64,000 bases of DNA from Psychromarinibacter sediminicola (GTDB taxonomy: Bacteria; Pseudomonadota; Alphaproteobacteria; Rhodobacterales; Rhodobacteraceae). Below, in pieces: positions 32,601 through 42,058 of this stretch (its first letter is position 1; every line of letters starts with the position of its first letter). Position numbers and translations under genes: made by a program. The stretch is from assembly GCF_029168335.1 (NCBI RefSeq), contig NZ_JARGYC010000008.1, forward strand, positions 33,470 to 97,469, in the 5' to 3' direction. The notes below the pieces were generated by a model that saw only the letters and a list, made by a program, of their open reading frames with translations, had not been told where the DNA came from and ran no database searches.

Positions 32601-33938
32601 TTATCCTCTTTCAATTCCGGCGGCTCGCGCCGCTGATAGCACATCCTGCGCGCGGTTCCACCCGCGCGAGCCGCGCGGCAACAGGCCCACCGCGCGCTCC
32701 GCGTGGATCGCCGCGGTCTTGAGATTGCCGAGCACGGCATAGCGTTCGGCGGTGACCAGCGAGGCCATGCCGTTATTGCCGGTCTTGGCATAGGCGACGG
32801 CCAGGTCGCGCAGCATCCGCGGGTCGGTGCCGTCGCGGGCGCGGGCGCGCTCCAGCACACCCAGCGCCTCGCCGTGCCGGCCGATGGCGACCAGCGCCCG
32901 GCCATAGCCCGCCAGGATCAGCGGCTCGGACGGCGCGGCATTGGCGGCGGCGCCGTAGCTGTTCGCGGCGCCGCCGAAGTCGCGCGATTCCAGCTGGATC
33001 TGGCCCTTGAGCTCCAGGTAATACGGATCGCCCGGCTTCATCGCCAGCAGCCGGTTGATCGCGGTCAGCGCCTTCGCCTTGTCGGACGACCGGTGATAGG
33101 CGATCGCCTGGCGCATCAGGCCGAGCTCGGAATTGTCGTTGCGCACCCGGTTCAGCGTCCAGCCCGGGCTGCGGGTGAAGGCCGACAGCTTCCCCTGCGC
33201 CCGCAGGAACCAGTAATTCGCCGCCGGGTTCTCCTGCGCACGATCCTTGTAGGCGGCGGCATAGCCCTCCACCGCGCGGATGCGGTCGCGCGACAGCGGA
33301 TGCGTGCGGACGTAAGGATCCTGGCGGTACTCCGACAGCACCTCCTGCCCGCGGAAATATTCCAGCACGTCGGCCATGGCCGTCGGGTCGATGCCGCGCA
33401 TGGCCATGTAGCGCAGCGCCGCCTGATCGGCCGAGGATTCCTCGGCGCGGGTGTGTTTCAAAAAGACGCGCGTGGCCGACGAACCGGTGCCGATGGCCAC
33501 GCCGGCGGCCGCCTCGGGATGGCCGGTGGCGGCGCCCACGGCCAGCGCCAGCAAGAGCCCGAAGCGCGCGGCGGTATTGGCCGTGCCCAGGTTGGTCAGG
33601 CGCCGCGACAGGTGGCCGTTGGCGATATGCGCGACCTCGTGGGCGATGACCGCCTGCAGTTCCTCGGCGCGCTTCGTCTTCAGGATCAGCCCCGAATGGA
33701 TCAGGATATGGCGGCTGTCGACGACGAAGGCGTTGAGGTTCGGATCGTCGACCACCAGCACCTTGATCTGCGCCGGGCTGAGCCCCGCGGCGGTGATCAG
33801 CGGCTTGGCGATTTCCTTCAGAGCCCGCTCGATATCGGGGTCGCGGACGACGCCGGCGGCCAGCGCGGGCAGCGCGAGCGAACAGAAGGCGAGCGCGAAC
33901 ACGGCCGTGCGCAGCATGTGGCCAAGGTGTCTCGCCAT
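32601..33938 (-). CDS. M48-family zinc metalloprotease with TPR tail (BepA-like)
   Basis: 445 residues with a signal peptide (MARHLGHMLRTAVFALAFCS). The protease domain holds HEVAH (100-104) in AVIAHEVAHIANGHLSRR and a downstream glutamate in the SSADQAALRYM segment. From about residue 250 to the end it is TPR-like. BepA in E. coli degrades or helps mature outer-membrane proteins such as LptD. The start at 33938 fits the signal peptide. It is divergent from the aminotransferase at 33998 and followed by the DsbA-like gene. Confidence 0.88.
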   Translation of the reverse strand: MARHLGHMLRTAVFALAFCSLALPALAAGVVRDPDIERALKEIAKPLITAAGLSPAQIKVLVVDDPNLNAFVVDSRHILIHSGLILKTKRAEELQAVIAHEVAHIANGHLSRRLTNLGTANTAARFGLLLALAVGAATGHPEAAAGVAIGTGSSATRVFLKHTRAEESSADQAALRYMAMRGIDPTAMADVLEYFRGQEVLSEYRQDPYVRTHPLSRDRIRAVEGYAAAYKDRAQENPAANYWFLRAQGKLSAFTRSPGWTLNRVRNDNSELGLMRQAIAYHRSSDKAKALTAINRLLAMKPGDPYYLELKGQIQLESRDFGGAANSYGAAANAAPSEPLILAGYGRALVAIGRHGEALGVLERARARDGTDPRMLRDLAVAYAKTGNNGMASLVTAERYAVLGNLKTAAIHAERAVGLLPRGSRGWNRAQDVLSAARAAGIERG

Positions 33939-33997
33939 TGACTGTCCGCCTCTCCGGGTGCAGGTCCTGCCTCGCGCGGAAGCATAGAGAGAGCGGC

Positions 33998-35137
33998 ATG
34001 CGGAACTCAAGACGCAGCGAGGTCGATCCCTTCATTGTGATGGACGTGATGGAGCGGGCGCGCCAGGCCGAGGCCACCGGGCGCCGCATCATCCACATGG
34101 AGGTCGGCCAGCCCGGCACGCCGGCCCCGGCGGGCGCGCGCGCGGCGGTGGCGCGGGCGATGGAGGCCGATCCGCTGGGCTATACCGTGGCGCTGGGGCT
34201 GCCGGCGCTGCGCGAACGGATCGCGCGGCTCTACGACGAGTGGTACGGGGTGGACCTGGACCCGGCCCGCGTGGTGGTGACGCCGGGCTCGTCGGGGGGG
34301 TTCCTCTTGGCCTTCACGGCGCTCTTCGACACCGGCGACCGGGTGGGGATCGGCGCGCCGGGCTACCCGTCCTACCGCCACATCCTGACGGCGCTGGGGC
34401 TTGAGGCGGAAATGATCGAGACGGCGCCGGAGAACCGGCTGCAGCCCGTGCCCGAGGACCTGCCCGCGGGACTCGACGGGCTGCTGGTGGCCAGCCCCGC
34501 CAACCCGTCGGGCACGATGCTGGACCGCGCGGCGCTGGCGGCGCTGATCGGCGCGGCGCAGGACCGGGGTGCGGCCTTCATCTCCGACGAGATCTATCAC
34601 GGGCTGGAATACGGGCGCAAAGCCGTGACGGCGCTGGAGATCACCGACGACGCCTATGTCATCAATTCCTTCTCGAAATATTTCAGCATGACCGGCTGGC
34701 GCGTGGGCTGGATGGTCGTGCCCGAGGACCAGATCCGCGTGGTGGAACGGCTGGCGCAGAACCTGTTCATCTGCCCGCCGCATGTCAGCCAGGTGGCCGC
34801 GCTGGCGGCGATGGACTGCGGCGACGAGCTGAAGGCCAACCTCGCGGTCTACGCCGAGAACCGCCGCCTGATGCTGGAGGGCCTGCCGGCGGCGGGGTTT
34901 GGCGACATCGCGCCACCGGACGGCGCCTTCTACGTCTATGCCGACGTCTCCGACCTGACCGACGACAGCCGTGCCTTCGCCGCCGAGATCCTCGACCGGG
35001 CCGGCGTCGCCGTCACGCCGGGGCTCGATTTCGACGCCCGGCGCGGCACCGGCACGCTGCGCTTCTCCTACGCCCGCGCAACCGCCGACATCGCCGAGGG
35101 CCTGGAACGGCTGAGGGATTTCATGTCCCGCCGCTGA
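33998..35137 (+). CDS. class I/II PLP-dependent aminotransferase
   Basis: 379 residues, fold type I. The PLP lysine is in NSFSKYFSMTGWRVGWMV, and the phosphate-binding and arginine positions (RFSYARA near the end) are in place. EVGQPGTPAPAGARAA is the N-terminal substrate-loop region. It belongs to the aspartate/alanine-type group; the amino acid substrate cannot be fixed. GAGAGA precedes the ATG at 33998; the frame extends upstream to a TTG without support. The intergenic repeat block starts 43 bases after its stop. Confidence 0.88.
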   Translation: MRNSRRSEVDPFIVMDVMERARQAEATGRRIIHMEVGQPGTPAPAGARAAVARAMEADPLGYTVALGLPALRERIARLYDEWYGVDLDPARVVVTPGSSGGFLLAFTALFDTGDRVGIGAPGYPSYRHILTALGLEAEMIETAPENRLQPVPEDLPAGLDGLLVASPANPSGTMLDRAALAALIGAAQDRGAAFISDEIYHGLEYGRKAVTALEITDDAYVINSFSKYFSMTGWRVGWMVVPEDQIRVVERLAQNLFICPPHVSQVAALAAMDCGDELKANLAVYAENRRLMLEGLPAAGFGDIAPPDGAFYVYADVSDLTDDSRAFAAEILDRAGVAVTPGLDFDARRGTGTLRFSYARATADIAEGLERLRDFMSRR

Positions 35138-35179
35138 CCCCCGCCTCGTCGCGCCCTCCCGGCCGCTTCTCGGACCCCC

Positions 35180-35226
35180 TGCTTCTTCTGGCCCAAAAAA
35201 CTCCCGCCGGAGGCACAAAGACCCTG
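35180..35226 (+). repeat. dispersed CCGCCGGAGGC element, copy 3
   Basis: GCTTCTTCTGGCCCAAAAAA followed by CTCCCGCCGGAGGC and AAAGAC. It is the first of three copies in the 440-base gap between the aminotransferase and amiC, which holds no gene that I can support. Confidence 0.7.
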
Positions 35227-35250
35227 GCGCGCAGGTCGCGACATGCCCCC

Positions 35251-35547
35251 GCGCCGACGACCCAGGCGACGCACCCCGCGCCTCCCACGCGCCCCAGCTT
35301 CTTCTGGTTTCAAATATCCCCGCCGGAGGCATGAAGACTCTCGCGCCCCCGTCGAATTGAATTCGCCGGTCTGGCCGGAGCGCCCCGTTCGCGGCCTGTC
35401 CCGGCGCCGACGGCCCACGCGGCGCACCCCGCGTCTCCCTCGCGCCCCAGCTTCTTCTGGTTCCAAATATCCCCGCCGGAGGCATGAAGACTCTCGTGCA
35501 CCCGGCGAATTGAATGCGCCGGTCTGGCCGGGACGCCCCGTTCGCGG
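35251..35547 (+). repeat. 153-bp tandem duplication containing CCGCCGGAGGC copies 4 and 5
   Basis: Two units of 153 bases begin at 35251 and 35404; matching landmarks (GCGCCGACG, CTTCTTCTGG at 35298/35451, CCGCCGGAGGCATGAAGACT, GAATTGAAT, CCCCGTTCGCGG ending 35394/35547) keep the same offset. The copies differ at scattered bases, so the duplication is not recent. Each holds one CCGCCGGAGGC element. The second ends about 30 bases before the amiC start and so forms the amiC leader and promoter region. Confidence 0.8.
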
Positions 35548-35577
35548 TAGGATCGCGGAAAACACGGGCGAGTTGGT

Positions 35578-36789
35578 ATGAGCAGGCTCCTCCTTACGAT
35601 GATGGCCCTGGTCTGGGCCACGGTCGCGGTCGCGCAGGATCTCACCGGCCTGGCGCGGCTCGACTCCGCGCGCTCGGCGCTGCGCGACGACGGGCGCGGC
35701 CTGGAACTCGTGCTGGGCCTGTCGCAGCCGGTGCCCTACCGGGTGTTCACGCTGGACGACCCGCGGCGGCTGGTGCTGGACTTCTCGGTGGTGGACTGGT
35801 CCGGGCTGGACGCCGACGCCATCGACACGACCGAGGCGGCCAGGGTAGTCAGCGCCGGGGTGTTCCGGCCGGGCTGGTCGCGCATGGTGGTGGAGCTCGC
35901 CCGCCCGATGGCGGTGGGGGAGGCCTGGATGGACACCGGCGACGCCGCGCGCGTCACGGTGAAGCTGGTGCCGGTGGCGCCGGAGGTCTTCGCCGCGGCC
36001 GCCGGCGCGCCGTCGAGCGCGCTGTTCGCGCTGCCGGAGCCCTCCGGCGACCTGCCGCCGCCGCACCGGCGCCAGGACGGCTCGCGCCCCGTCGTCGTGG
36101 TGCTGGACCCGGGCCATGGCGGCATCGACCCCGGCGCCGAGCGCGACGGGGTGGTCGAGGCCGACCTGATGCTGCGCTTCGCCCGCGAGTTGCGCGAGGT
36201 GCTGCAGCGGGCGGGCGGCTTCGACGTGGTCCTGACGCGCGACGACGACATCTTCGTGCCGCTGGAGATGCGGGTGTCGATCGCGCGGATGGCCGGCGCC
36301 GACGTGTTCCTGTCGCTCCATGCCGACGCGCTGGCCGAGGGGCGGGCGCGCGGCGCCACGATCTACACGCTGAGCGAGGAGGCCTCCGACGTGGCCTCCG
36401 AGAAGCTGGCCGAGCGCCACGACCGGGGCGATCTGCTGGCCGGCGTCGACCTGACGGAGCAGGACGACCGGGTGGCGCATGTCCTGATGGAGATGGCGCG
36501 GCTGGAGACCCGGCCGCGGGCCGACCGGCTGGCCGATGCGCTGGTCGCGGCGCTGGAGGACAGCATCGGACCGTTGCACAAGCGGCCCCGGCTGGAGGCG
36601 TCCTTCTCGGTGCTGAAGGCCGCCGACATCCCCTCGGTGCTGGTCGAGCTGGGGTTCCTGTCCTCGAAACGCGACCGCGAGAACCTGCTGGACCCGGACT
36701 GGCGGGCGCAGGCGGCCGACGGTATCCGCGACGCGCTCATCGCCTGGGCCAAGGCGGATGCGGCGGAGGCGTCGCTCCTGCGGCAGTGA
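35578..36789 (+). CDS. amiC: N-acetylmuramoyl-L-alanine amidase
   Basis: 403 residues: signal peptide (about 1-19), AMIN domain (about 25-130, targeting to peptidoglycan or septum) and Amidase_3 domain (about 170-395). Zinc ligands are visible in DPGHGG (near 177), GVVEADL and SLHADA; the catalytic glutamate lies in VLVELGFLS. It cuts the amide between MurNAc and the stem peptide during cell separation. In many relatives amiC is followed directly by the PBP1A gene; here a minus-strand methyltransferase gene lies between them. The leader contains the 153-bp duplication. Confidence 0.93.
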   Translation: MSRLLLTMMALVWATVAVAQDLTGLARLDSARSALRDDGRGLELVLGLSQPVPYRVFTLDDPRRLVLDFSVVDWSGLDADAIDTTEAARVVSAGVFRPGWSRMVVELARPMAVGEAWMDTGDAARVTVKLVPVAPEVFAAAAGAPSSALFALPEPSGDLPPPHRRQDGSRPVVVVLDPGHGGIDPGAERDGVVEADLMLRFARELREVLQRAGGFDVVLTRDDDIFVPLEMRVSIARMAGADVFLSLHADALAEGRARGATIYTLSEEASDVASEKLAERHDRGDLLAGVDLTEQDDRVAHVLMEMARLETRPRADRLADALVAALEDSIGPLHKRPRLEASFSVLKAADIPSVLVELGFLSSKRDRENLLDPDWRAQAADGIRDALIAWAKADAAEASLLRQ

Positions 36790-36820
36790 AGAGGGCGCGC
36801 CGCGCCCGATGAACGGGGGG

Positions 36821-37426
36821 TCAGCCCTGGACCGGGCGCGCCCGCGCCAGCCAGACCGTGTGGCCCGCGCAGGCGGGATCCTGCGGTCGGTAGTCGAGCA
36901 CCTCGAAGCCGTGCGCGCTCATCAGGTCGGCATAGTCCTGCGGCGCCAGCGAGGCGTGGTAGACCGGCTCGCCCTCGACCCGCCCGATCGGCTCGGCCGC
37001 GACATGGCCCGTGGTGATCATCAGCACCGCCCGCGGCCCGGCATGGGCCGCGAAGACCGGGAACATCGCCCGCTGGTCGCCCGGCGACAGGTGAAAGAAG
37101 CTGTCCCAGGTCAGGATCGCGTCGAACCGCTCCTCCAGGTCCAGCCCGCGCATGTCGGCGCGCACCGCCTTGGCCCCGGGCACGTTCTGCCGGAACAGCG
37201 CGATCATCGACGGCGCCCCGTCCACGCCGGTGATCCGGCAGCGCCGGTCGGCGAGATAGGTGGCGATCGGCCGGCCCGAGCCGCAGCCGAGATCGAGCAC
37301 CCGCCGCCCCGGCGCGAAGTTCAGCATCCGGTCGAGCCAGCGCCGCTCGAACAGCGTCCGGTTGCGGCTGGCATCGTAGCCGCGGGCCACGCGGTCATAG
37401 GTGGGCAGGACATCTTCGGGTCGCAT
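36821..37426 (-). CDS. class I SAM-dependent methyltransferase
   Basis: 201 residues. The SAM-binding motif is VLDLGCGSGRPIATYLADR, followed by an acidic residue in ITGVDGAPSMI, and ILTWDSFFHLSPGDQR forms motif IV and beyond. The substrate is unknown. AGGA lies directly upstream of the ATG at 37426. It is inserted, in opposite orientation, between amiC and the PBP1A gene. Confidence 0.85.
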   Translation of the reverse strand: MRPEDVLPTYDRVARGYDASRNRTLFERRWLDRMLNFAPGRRVLDLGCGSGRPIATYLADRRCRITGVDGAPSMIALFRQNVPGAKAVRADMRGLDLEERFDAILTWDSFFHLSPGDQRAMFPVFAAHAGPRAVLMITTGHVAAEPIGRVEGEPVYHASLAPQDYADLMSAHGFEVLDYRPQDPACAGHTVWLARARPVQG

Positions 37427-37586
37427 TCCTGACTCGTTACGCGGGCCCGCCGGCCGGCACAACCGTTCGTGAAAGCCGCGCCGGAGAGCGCCCCATCACA
37501 TGCGCGCGATGCCGCCTATGGGCCTTTCGAGGGGCCGGCAAAACCCCTATAGTCGCTTGCGGAAATCGAACACCCCGGGGGCAGGC

Positions 37587-40100
37587 ATGCTGCGGTTCAT
37601 CGCGTCGTTCTTCGGCGGTATTTTCAGCTGGATCACCACCGGCGCCGTGATGGCGGCGCTGATCGTGGGCGCGGTGTTCTACATGTACGGCCGCGACCTG
37701 CCGAATCACGAGCAGCTGTCGCTCTACGCCCCGCCGACGATCAGCCGCATCTACAACGGCGAGGGCCGGCTGATCGACGAGTTCGCCCAGGAACGGCGGC
37801 TGTTCACCCCGATCGAGGACATCCCCGACATCGTCAAGCACGCCTTCATCAGCGCCGAGGACAAGAACTTCTTCGTCCATCGCGGCTACGACCCGCGCGG
37901 CATGGTCGCGGCGGCGCTGGACGCGGCGCGCGGCGGGCGGCTGCGCGGCGCCTCGACGATCACCCAGCAGGTGATGAAGAACTTCCTGCTCTCCGCCGAC
38001 CGGACCGCCGAGCGCAAGATCAAGGAGTTGATCCTGGCCAGCCGGCTGGAGGAGACGCTGTCGAAGGACGAGATCCTGGAGTTGTACCTCAACGAGATCT
38101 ATCTCGGCCAGAATTCCTATGGCGTGACCGCGGCGGCGCAGGTCTACTTCAACAAGACGCTGGAAGAGCTGTCGGTGGCCGAGGCCGCCTATCTGGGCGC
38201 CCTGCCCCAGCGGCCGGCCGAGACGCACCCGGTGCGCGACCGCGAGCGCGCCCTGTCGCGCCGCGAATACGTCCTGCGCGAGATGCGCGAGAACGGCTAT
38301 ATCTCGGCCGAGGAATACGAGGTCGCCCAGGCCGACCCGCTGAGGACGGTCCAGGCCGGCGACTATGCCGCGTTCGGCGCGACCCTGCCGCCGCGCGACT
38401 ACTTCACCGACGAGATCCGCCGCCAGCTGTCGGGCGATTTCGGCGAGGAGGAGTTCTTCGGCGGCGGCCTGACGATCCGGGCGACCGTCGATCCGGAGCT
38501 GCAGGCCGAGGCCGAAAAGGCTCTGCGCGCGGGGCTGGAGAAATACGACCGCGGGCTGGGCGTCTGGCACGGCAAGGAAGGCGAGATCGCCGAGGACAAG
38601 CTGGCCGACGCCGAAGAATGGCGCGCGGCGCTGACCGAGATCGACATGCCGCGCGACATCCAGGGGTGGTTCCCGGCGGTGGTGCTGGGGATCGAGGCGC
38701 AACAGCTGCGCATCGGCATCGAGGGCGTGGAGCCGACCGGCGAGGAACCGCAGGTCGTCCCGCGCGAGGACATCCGCTGGCTGAAGGGCGACTTCTTCGA
38801 CAATTTCGAGGTCGGCGACGTGGTCTATGTGCGCCGGATGACCCGCGACAGCGACGGCTCCTTCCTCCGCTGGACGCTGCGCCAGATCCCCGAGGTGCAG
38901 GGCGGCTTCATGGCGATGGACGTGGAGACCGGCCGCGTGCTGGCGATGCAGGGCGGCTTCTCCTACCAGGATTCGGCGTTCAACCGCGCCACCCAGGCGG
39001 ACCGGCAGCCGGGCTCGTCCTTCAAGCCCTTCGTCTATGCCACGGCGCTCGATTCCGGCTTCAGCCCGGCGACGATCATCATCGACGCGCCGATCGAGGT
39101 GAAGACGGGCGACGGCATCTGGCGGCCGACCAACGCCAGCCACCAGTTCTACGGCCCCACGCCGCTGCGCACCGGGATCGAGCGGTCGCGGAACCTGATG
39201 ACCGTGCGCCTGGCGCAGGAGATCGGGATGGAGCTGGTCGCCGGCTATGCCGAGCGCTTCGGCGTCTACGACCGGCTTGAGCCGTTCCTGGCCAATGCGC
39301 TCGGCAGCCAGGAGACGACGCTGTTCAAGATGGTGGCGGCCTACGCGATGTTCGCCAATGGCGGCGAGCGGGTCGAGCCGACGCTCGTGGACCGGGTGCA
39401 GAACCGCTGGGGCGAGACGATCTATCGCCACGACGACCGCACCTGCGAGGATTGCCAGGTCGCCTCGCTGGAGCCCGGCGTGCCGCCGACGATCACCGAC
39501 GACCGCGAGCGGGTGATGAACGCGATCACCGCCTACCAGCTGACCTCGATGATGCAGGGCGTGGTGCAGCGCGGCACCGCGGCGGGCCGGGTGAACCTGG
39601 GCGTGCCGGTGGCCGGCAAGACCGGCACCACGAACGACGCCAAGGACGTGTGGTTCATCGGCTTCACCTCGAACATCGTGGCGGGCTGCTACATGGGCTA
39701 TGACCGGCCCAAGCGGATGCCCGGCGCCTCGGGCGGGGCCATGTGCGCGCCGGTCTTCGACCAGTTCATGAAGGTGGCGACCGAGAAATACGGCGGCGGC
39801 AAGTTCGACCTGCCGCCGGGCGGGCATTTCATCAAGATCGACCGCTTCACCGGCGCCCGGCTGCCCGATTCCGCCTCCGGCCCCAACGTCGTCGCGGAAT
39901 ATTTCCGCAGCGGCGAGGAGCCGGTCTTCGGCGTGATGTTCGACGGCGGCTGGGCGATGGGGTCGAACCTGCCGCTCTTCGGCCCCGGCGAAGGCGGGAT
40001 CGTCGAGGACGGCGTCACCGTCGAGACGGCCGACGGCGAGGTGACGATCATCCCCGAGAAGGCGGATTTCGGCACGCTGAGCTCCGGCGGGCTCTATTGA
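37587..40100 (+). CDS. mrcA: penicillin-binding protein 1A (bifunctional transglycosylase/transpeptidase)
   Basis: 837 residues: short cytoplasmic N-terminus and one membrane anchor (about 15-38), GT51 transglycosylase (about 55-235, catalytic glutamate in ISAEDKNFF near 90), an inserted OB-like domain (about 330-440), and the transpeptidase (about 450-760) with the SxxK motif SSFKPF (near 476), SRN and KTGTT (near 677). It polymerises and cross-links peptidoglycan in the periplasm. GGGGGCAGG precedes the ATG. The C-terminal tail is short and acidic. Confidence 0.95.
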   Translation: MLRFIASFFGGIFSWITTGAVMAALIVGAVFYMYGRDLPNHEQLSLYAPPTISRIYNGEGRLIDEFAQERRLFTPIEDIPDIVKHAFISAEDKNFFVHRGYDPRGMVAAALDAARGGRLRGASTITQQVMKNFLLSADRTAERKIKELILASRLEETLSKDEILELYLNEIYLGQNSYGVTAAAQVYFNKTLEELSVAEAAYLGALPQRPAETHPVRDRERALSRREYVLREMRENGYISAEEYEVAQADPLRTVQAGDYAAFGATLPPRDYFTDEIRRQLSGDFGEEEFFGGGLTIRATVDPELQAEAEKALRAGLEKYDRGLGVWHGKEGEIAEDKLADAEEWRAALTEIDMPRDIQGWFPAVVLGIEAQQLRIGIEGVEPTGEEPQVVPREDIRWLKGDFFDNFEVGDVVYVRRMTRDSDGSFLRWTLRQIPEVQGGFMAMDVETGRVLAMQGGFSYQDSAFNRATQADRQPGSSFKPFVYATALDSGFSPATIIIDAPIEVKTGDGIWRPTNASHQFYGPTPLRTGIERSRNLMTVRLAQEIGMELVAGYAERFGVYDRLEPFLANALGSQETTLFKMVAAYAMFANGGERVEPTLVDRVQNRWGETIYRHDDRTCEDCQVASLEPGVPPTITDDRERVMNAITAYQLTSMMQGVVQRGTAAGRVNLGVPVAGKTGTTNDAKDVWFIGFTSNIVAGCYMGYDRPKRMPGASGGAMCAPVFDQFMKVATEKYGGGKFDLPPGGHFIKIDRFTGARLPDSASGPNVVAEYFRSGEEPVFGVMFDGGWAMGSNLPLFGPGEGGIVEDGVTVETADGEVTIIPEKADFGTLSSGGLY

Positions 40101-40267
40101 GGCATGTCGCGTTCGGTTCGGGACATGCTGTCACCTGCCGCGCCCCGAGGCCGCGAATGCGTAGGCGTTCGGGGCGCGCGCGGCGGCGCGTGAATGCATA
40201 GACGCGACCGGCTCTGAGAGCGTCCAGCCGCCCTGCCCTTCGCCACCCCAGACGGATACGCCAGCCC

Positions 40268-40738
40268 ATGCGCCTGCTTCGCCTCGCCTTGCCCCTCCTG
40301 CTCGCCGCCGCGCCGGTCGCGCCGGCCTGGGCGCAGGATACGCTGGAGCGCCTGCGCGACCTGCGGCCCGACCCGCCGAGCGTCGGCGCCATCTATGCCG
40401 AGGAGATCGCCGCCGATCTCGCCCTGATCGCCGCGCAGGCCGAGCGGCTCTTCGACCCGGACCGCCCCGGCCTCGGCCCCGCGGACGCCCCGGTCCGCAT
40501 CGCCTTCTTCACCGGCGCGGGCTGCACCGACTGCCCCCGCGCGCGGGCGGAACTCGCGGCGCTGGCCGCGCGGCTGGGCGTGCGCGCCGCGGTCTTCGAC
40601 GTCTCGGACAGCCCGGCCGACGCGGCCCTGATGGACCGCCTGACGCTGGACACCCTGCCCTCCTACGTGATGCGCGACGGCCTGATCCGCGGCGCCATGC
40701 CGGCGATGGTGCTGGAGCGCTACCTGACCTCGGAGTGA
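40268..40738 (+). CDS. secreted thioredoxin-like protein
   Basis: 156 residues with a signal peptide (MRLLRLALPLLLAAAPVAPA). The mature part holds FFTGAGCTDCPRARAELAAL, a CxxC active site (CTDC) at the start of a helix, and a C-terminal LDTLPSYVMRDGLI with the cis-proline position of thioredoxin folds. It should be a periplasmic redox protein. The partner is unknown. It lies on the same strand as mrcA but 167 bases downstream, and is convergent with ispG. Confidence 0.75.
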   Translation: MRLLRLALPLLLAAAPVAPAWAQDTLERLRDLRPDPPSVGAIYAEEIAADLALIAAQAERLFDPDRPGLGPADAPVRIAFFTGAGCTDCPRARAELAALAARLGVRAAVFDVSDSPADAALMDRLTLDTLPSYVMRDGLIRGAMPAMVLERYLTSE

Positions 40739-40792
40739 GCCGCCGCGCGTGTCCCAACGGGGCTTGGCCGGCCGCCTGCGGACACCCGGACA

Positions 40793-40848
40793 GTTAGCGC
40801 TATCTGTAAGAATTTCAGCGGCTTGACCCCGTGTCCAACCTTGGACAC
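40793..40848 (-). repeat. 56-bp spaced-box element, copy 1 (3' of ispG)
   Basis: Read on the minus strand: GTGTCCAAGGTTGGACAC (40848-40831), 13 bases, TGAAAT, 11 bases, GCGCTAAC (ending 40793). The copy at 63690-63745 has the same boxes at identical spacing although the spacers differ. It begins two bases after the ispG stop codon. The first box is an inverted repeat with 8-base arms. Confidence 0.75.
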
Positions 40849-40849
40849 C

Positions 40850-41983
40850 CTACTCGGCCGCGGTCTCCTGGGCCGCATTCTCCGCCTCGATCTCGGCCGC
40901 CCGCTTCTCGACCTGCTCCACGATATGGTCGATCATGGCCTCGTTCGACATCCGGTGGCTCTGCTTGCCGGCCAGATAGACCATCCCGTTCCCGGCCCCG
41001 CCGCCGGTGAAGCCGACATCGGTCATCAGCGCCTCGCCCGGCCCGTTCACCACGCAGCCGATGATCGACAGGCTCATCGGCGTCTTCACATGCTCCAGCC
41101 GCTTTTCCAGGATCTCGACCGTCTTGATCACGTCGAACCCCTGACGGGCGCAGCTGGGACAAGAGATGATGTTCACCCCCCGATGCCGCAGCCCGAGGCT
41201 TTTCAGGATCTCGTAGCCGACACGCACCTCCTCGACCGGATCGGCCGACAGGCTGACCCGCAGCGTGTCGCCGATCCCCATCCACAGAAGGTTGCCGAGG
41301 CCGATGGCGCTCTTGATCGTGCCCGACATCAGCCCGCCCGCCTCGGTGATGCCGAGATGGATCGGCGCGTCCGTCGCGTCGGCGATCCCCTGATAGGCGG
41401 CGGCGGCCAGGAACACGTCCGACGCCTTCACGCTGATCTTGAATTCGTGGAAGTCGTTGTCCTGCAGGATCCGGATATGCTCCAGCCCGCTCTCGACCAT
41501 CGCCTCTGGGCAAGGCTCGCGGTACTTCTCCAGAAGGTGCCGCTCCAGCGAGCCGGCATTCACCCCGATCCGCATGGAACAGCCGTGATCCTTCGCCGCC
41601 CGGATCACCTCTTTCACCCGCTTCTCGTCGCCGATATTGCCGGGATTGATCCGCAGACAGGCCGCCCCGGCCTCCGCCGCCTCGATGGCGCGCTTGTAGT
41701 GGAAATGGATGTCGGCCACGATCGGAACCGGGCTTTCCCGCACGATCTCGCGCAGCGCCTTCGTCGCCGCCTCGTCCGGTGCCGAGACGCGCACGATGTC
41801 GGCCCCCGCCTCCGCCGCGGCCTGCACCTGCGCCACCGTCGCGGCGACATCGCCCGAGTCGGTGTTGGTCATCGTCTGCACCGAGATCGGCGCGTCGCCG
41901 CCGACGGGCACGTCGCCGACCATGATCTGGCGGGATTTCCGGCGGTAGATGTCGCGCCACGGGCGCACGGGGTTGAGCGACAT
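40850..41983 (-). CDS. ispG: 4-hydroxy-3-methylbut-2-en-1-yl diphosphate synthase (IspG/GcpE)
   Basis: 377 residues. IspG is the penultimate enzyme of the MEP isoprenoid pathway, converting MEcPP to HMBPP with a [4Fe-4S] cluster. Cluster cysteines are visible in [13 protein letters not shown] and [12 protein letters not shown]; the TIM-barrel part has [24 protein letters not shown] and [15 protein letters not shown] lies about 9 bases before the ATG at 41983. It follows the rodZ-like gene by 75 bases, a conserved gene order. Copy 1 of the 56-bp element lies just after its stop. Confidence 0.97.
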   Translation of the reverse strand: MSLNPVRPWRDIYRRKSRQIMVGDVPVGGDAPISVQTMTNTDSGDVAATVAQVQAAAEAGADIVRVSAPDEAATKALREIVRESPVPIVADIHFHYKRAIEAAEAGAACLRINPGNIGDEKRVKEVIRAAKDHGCSMRIGVNAGSLERHLLEKYREPCPEAMVESGLEHIRILQDNDFHEFKISVKASDVFLAAAAYQGIADATDAPIHLGITEAGGLMSGTIKSAIGLGNLLWMGIGDTLRVSLSADPVEEVRVGYEILKSLGLRHRGVNIISCPSCARQGFDVIKTVEILEKRLEHVKTPMSLSIIGCVVNGPGEALMTDVGFTGGGAGNGMVYLAGKQSHRMSNEAMIDHIVEQVEKRAAEIEAENAAQETAAE

Positions 41984-42058
41984 GGGGGCGGTCCTCTGGT
42001 CCCGGGTCTCTGAGGGTGAATTAGGACGGATGCGCCCGCAACGCAATGGCCCGCGCCG

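Noticed and set aside
35180..35547. CRISPR array
   Set aside because: The repeats are few, irregularly spaced, imperfect and have partly conserved spacers; no cas genes are present.
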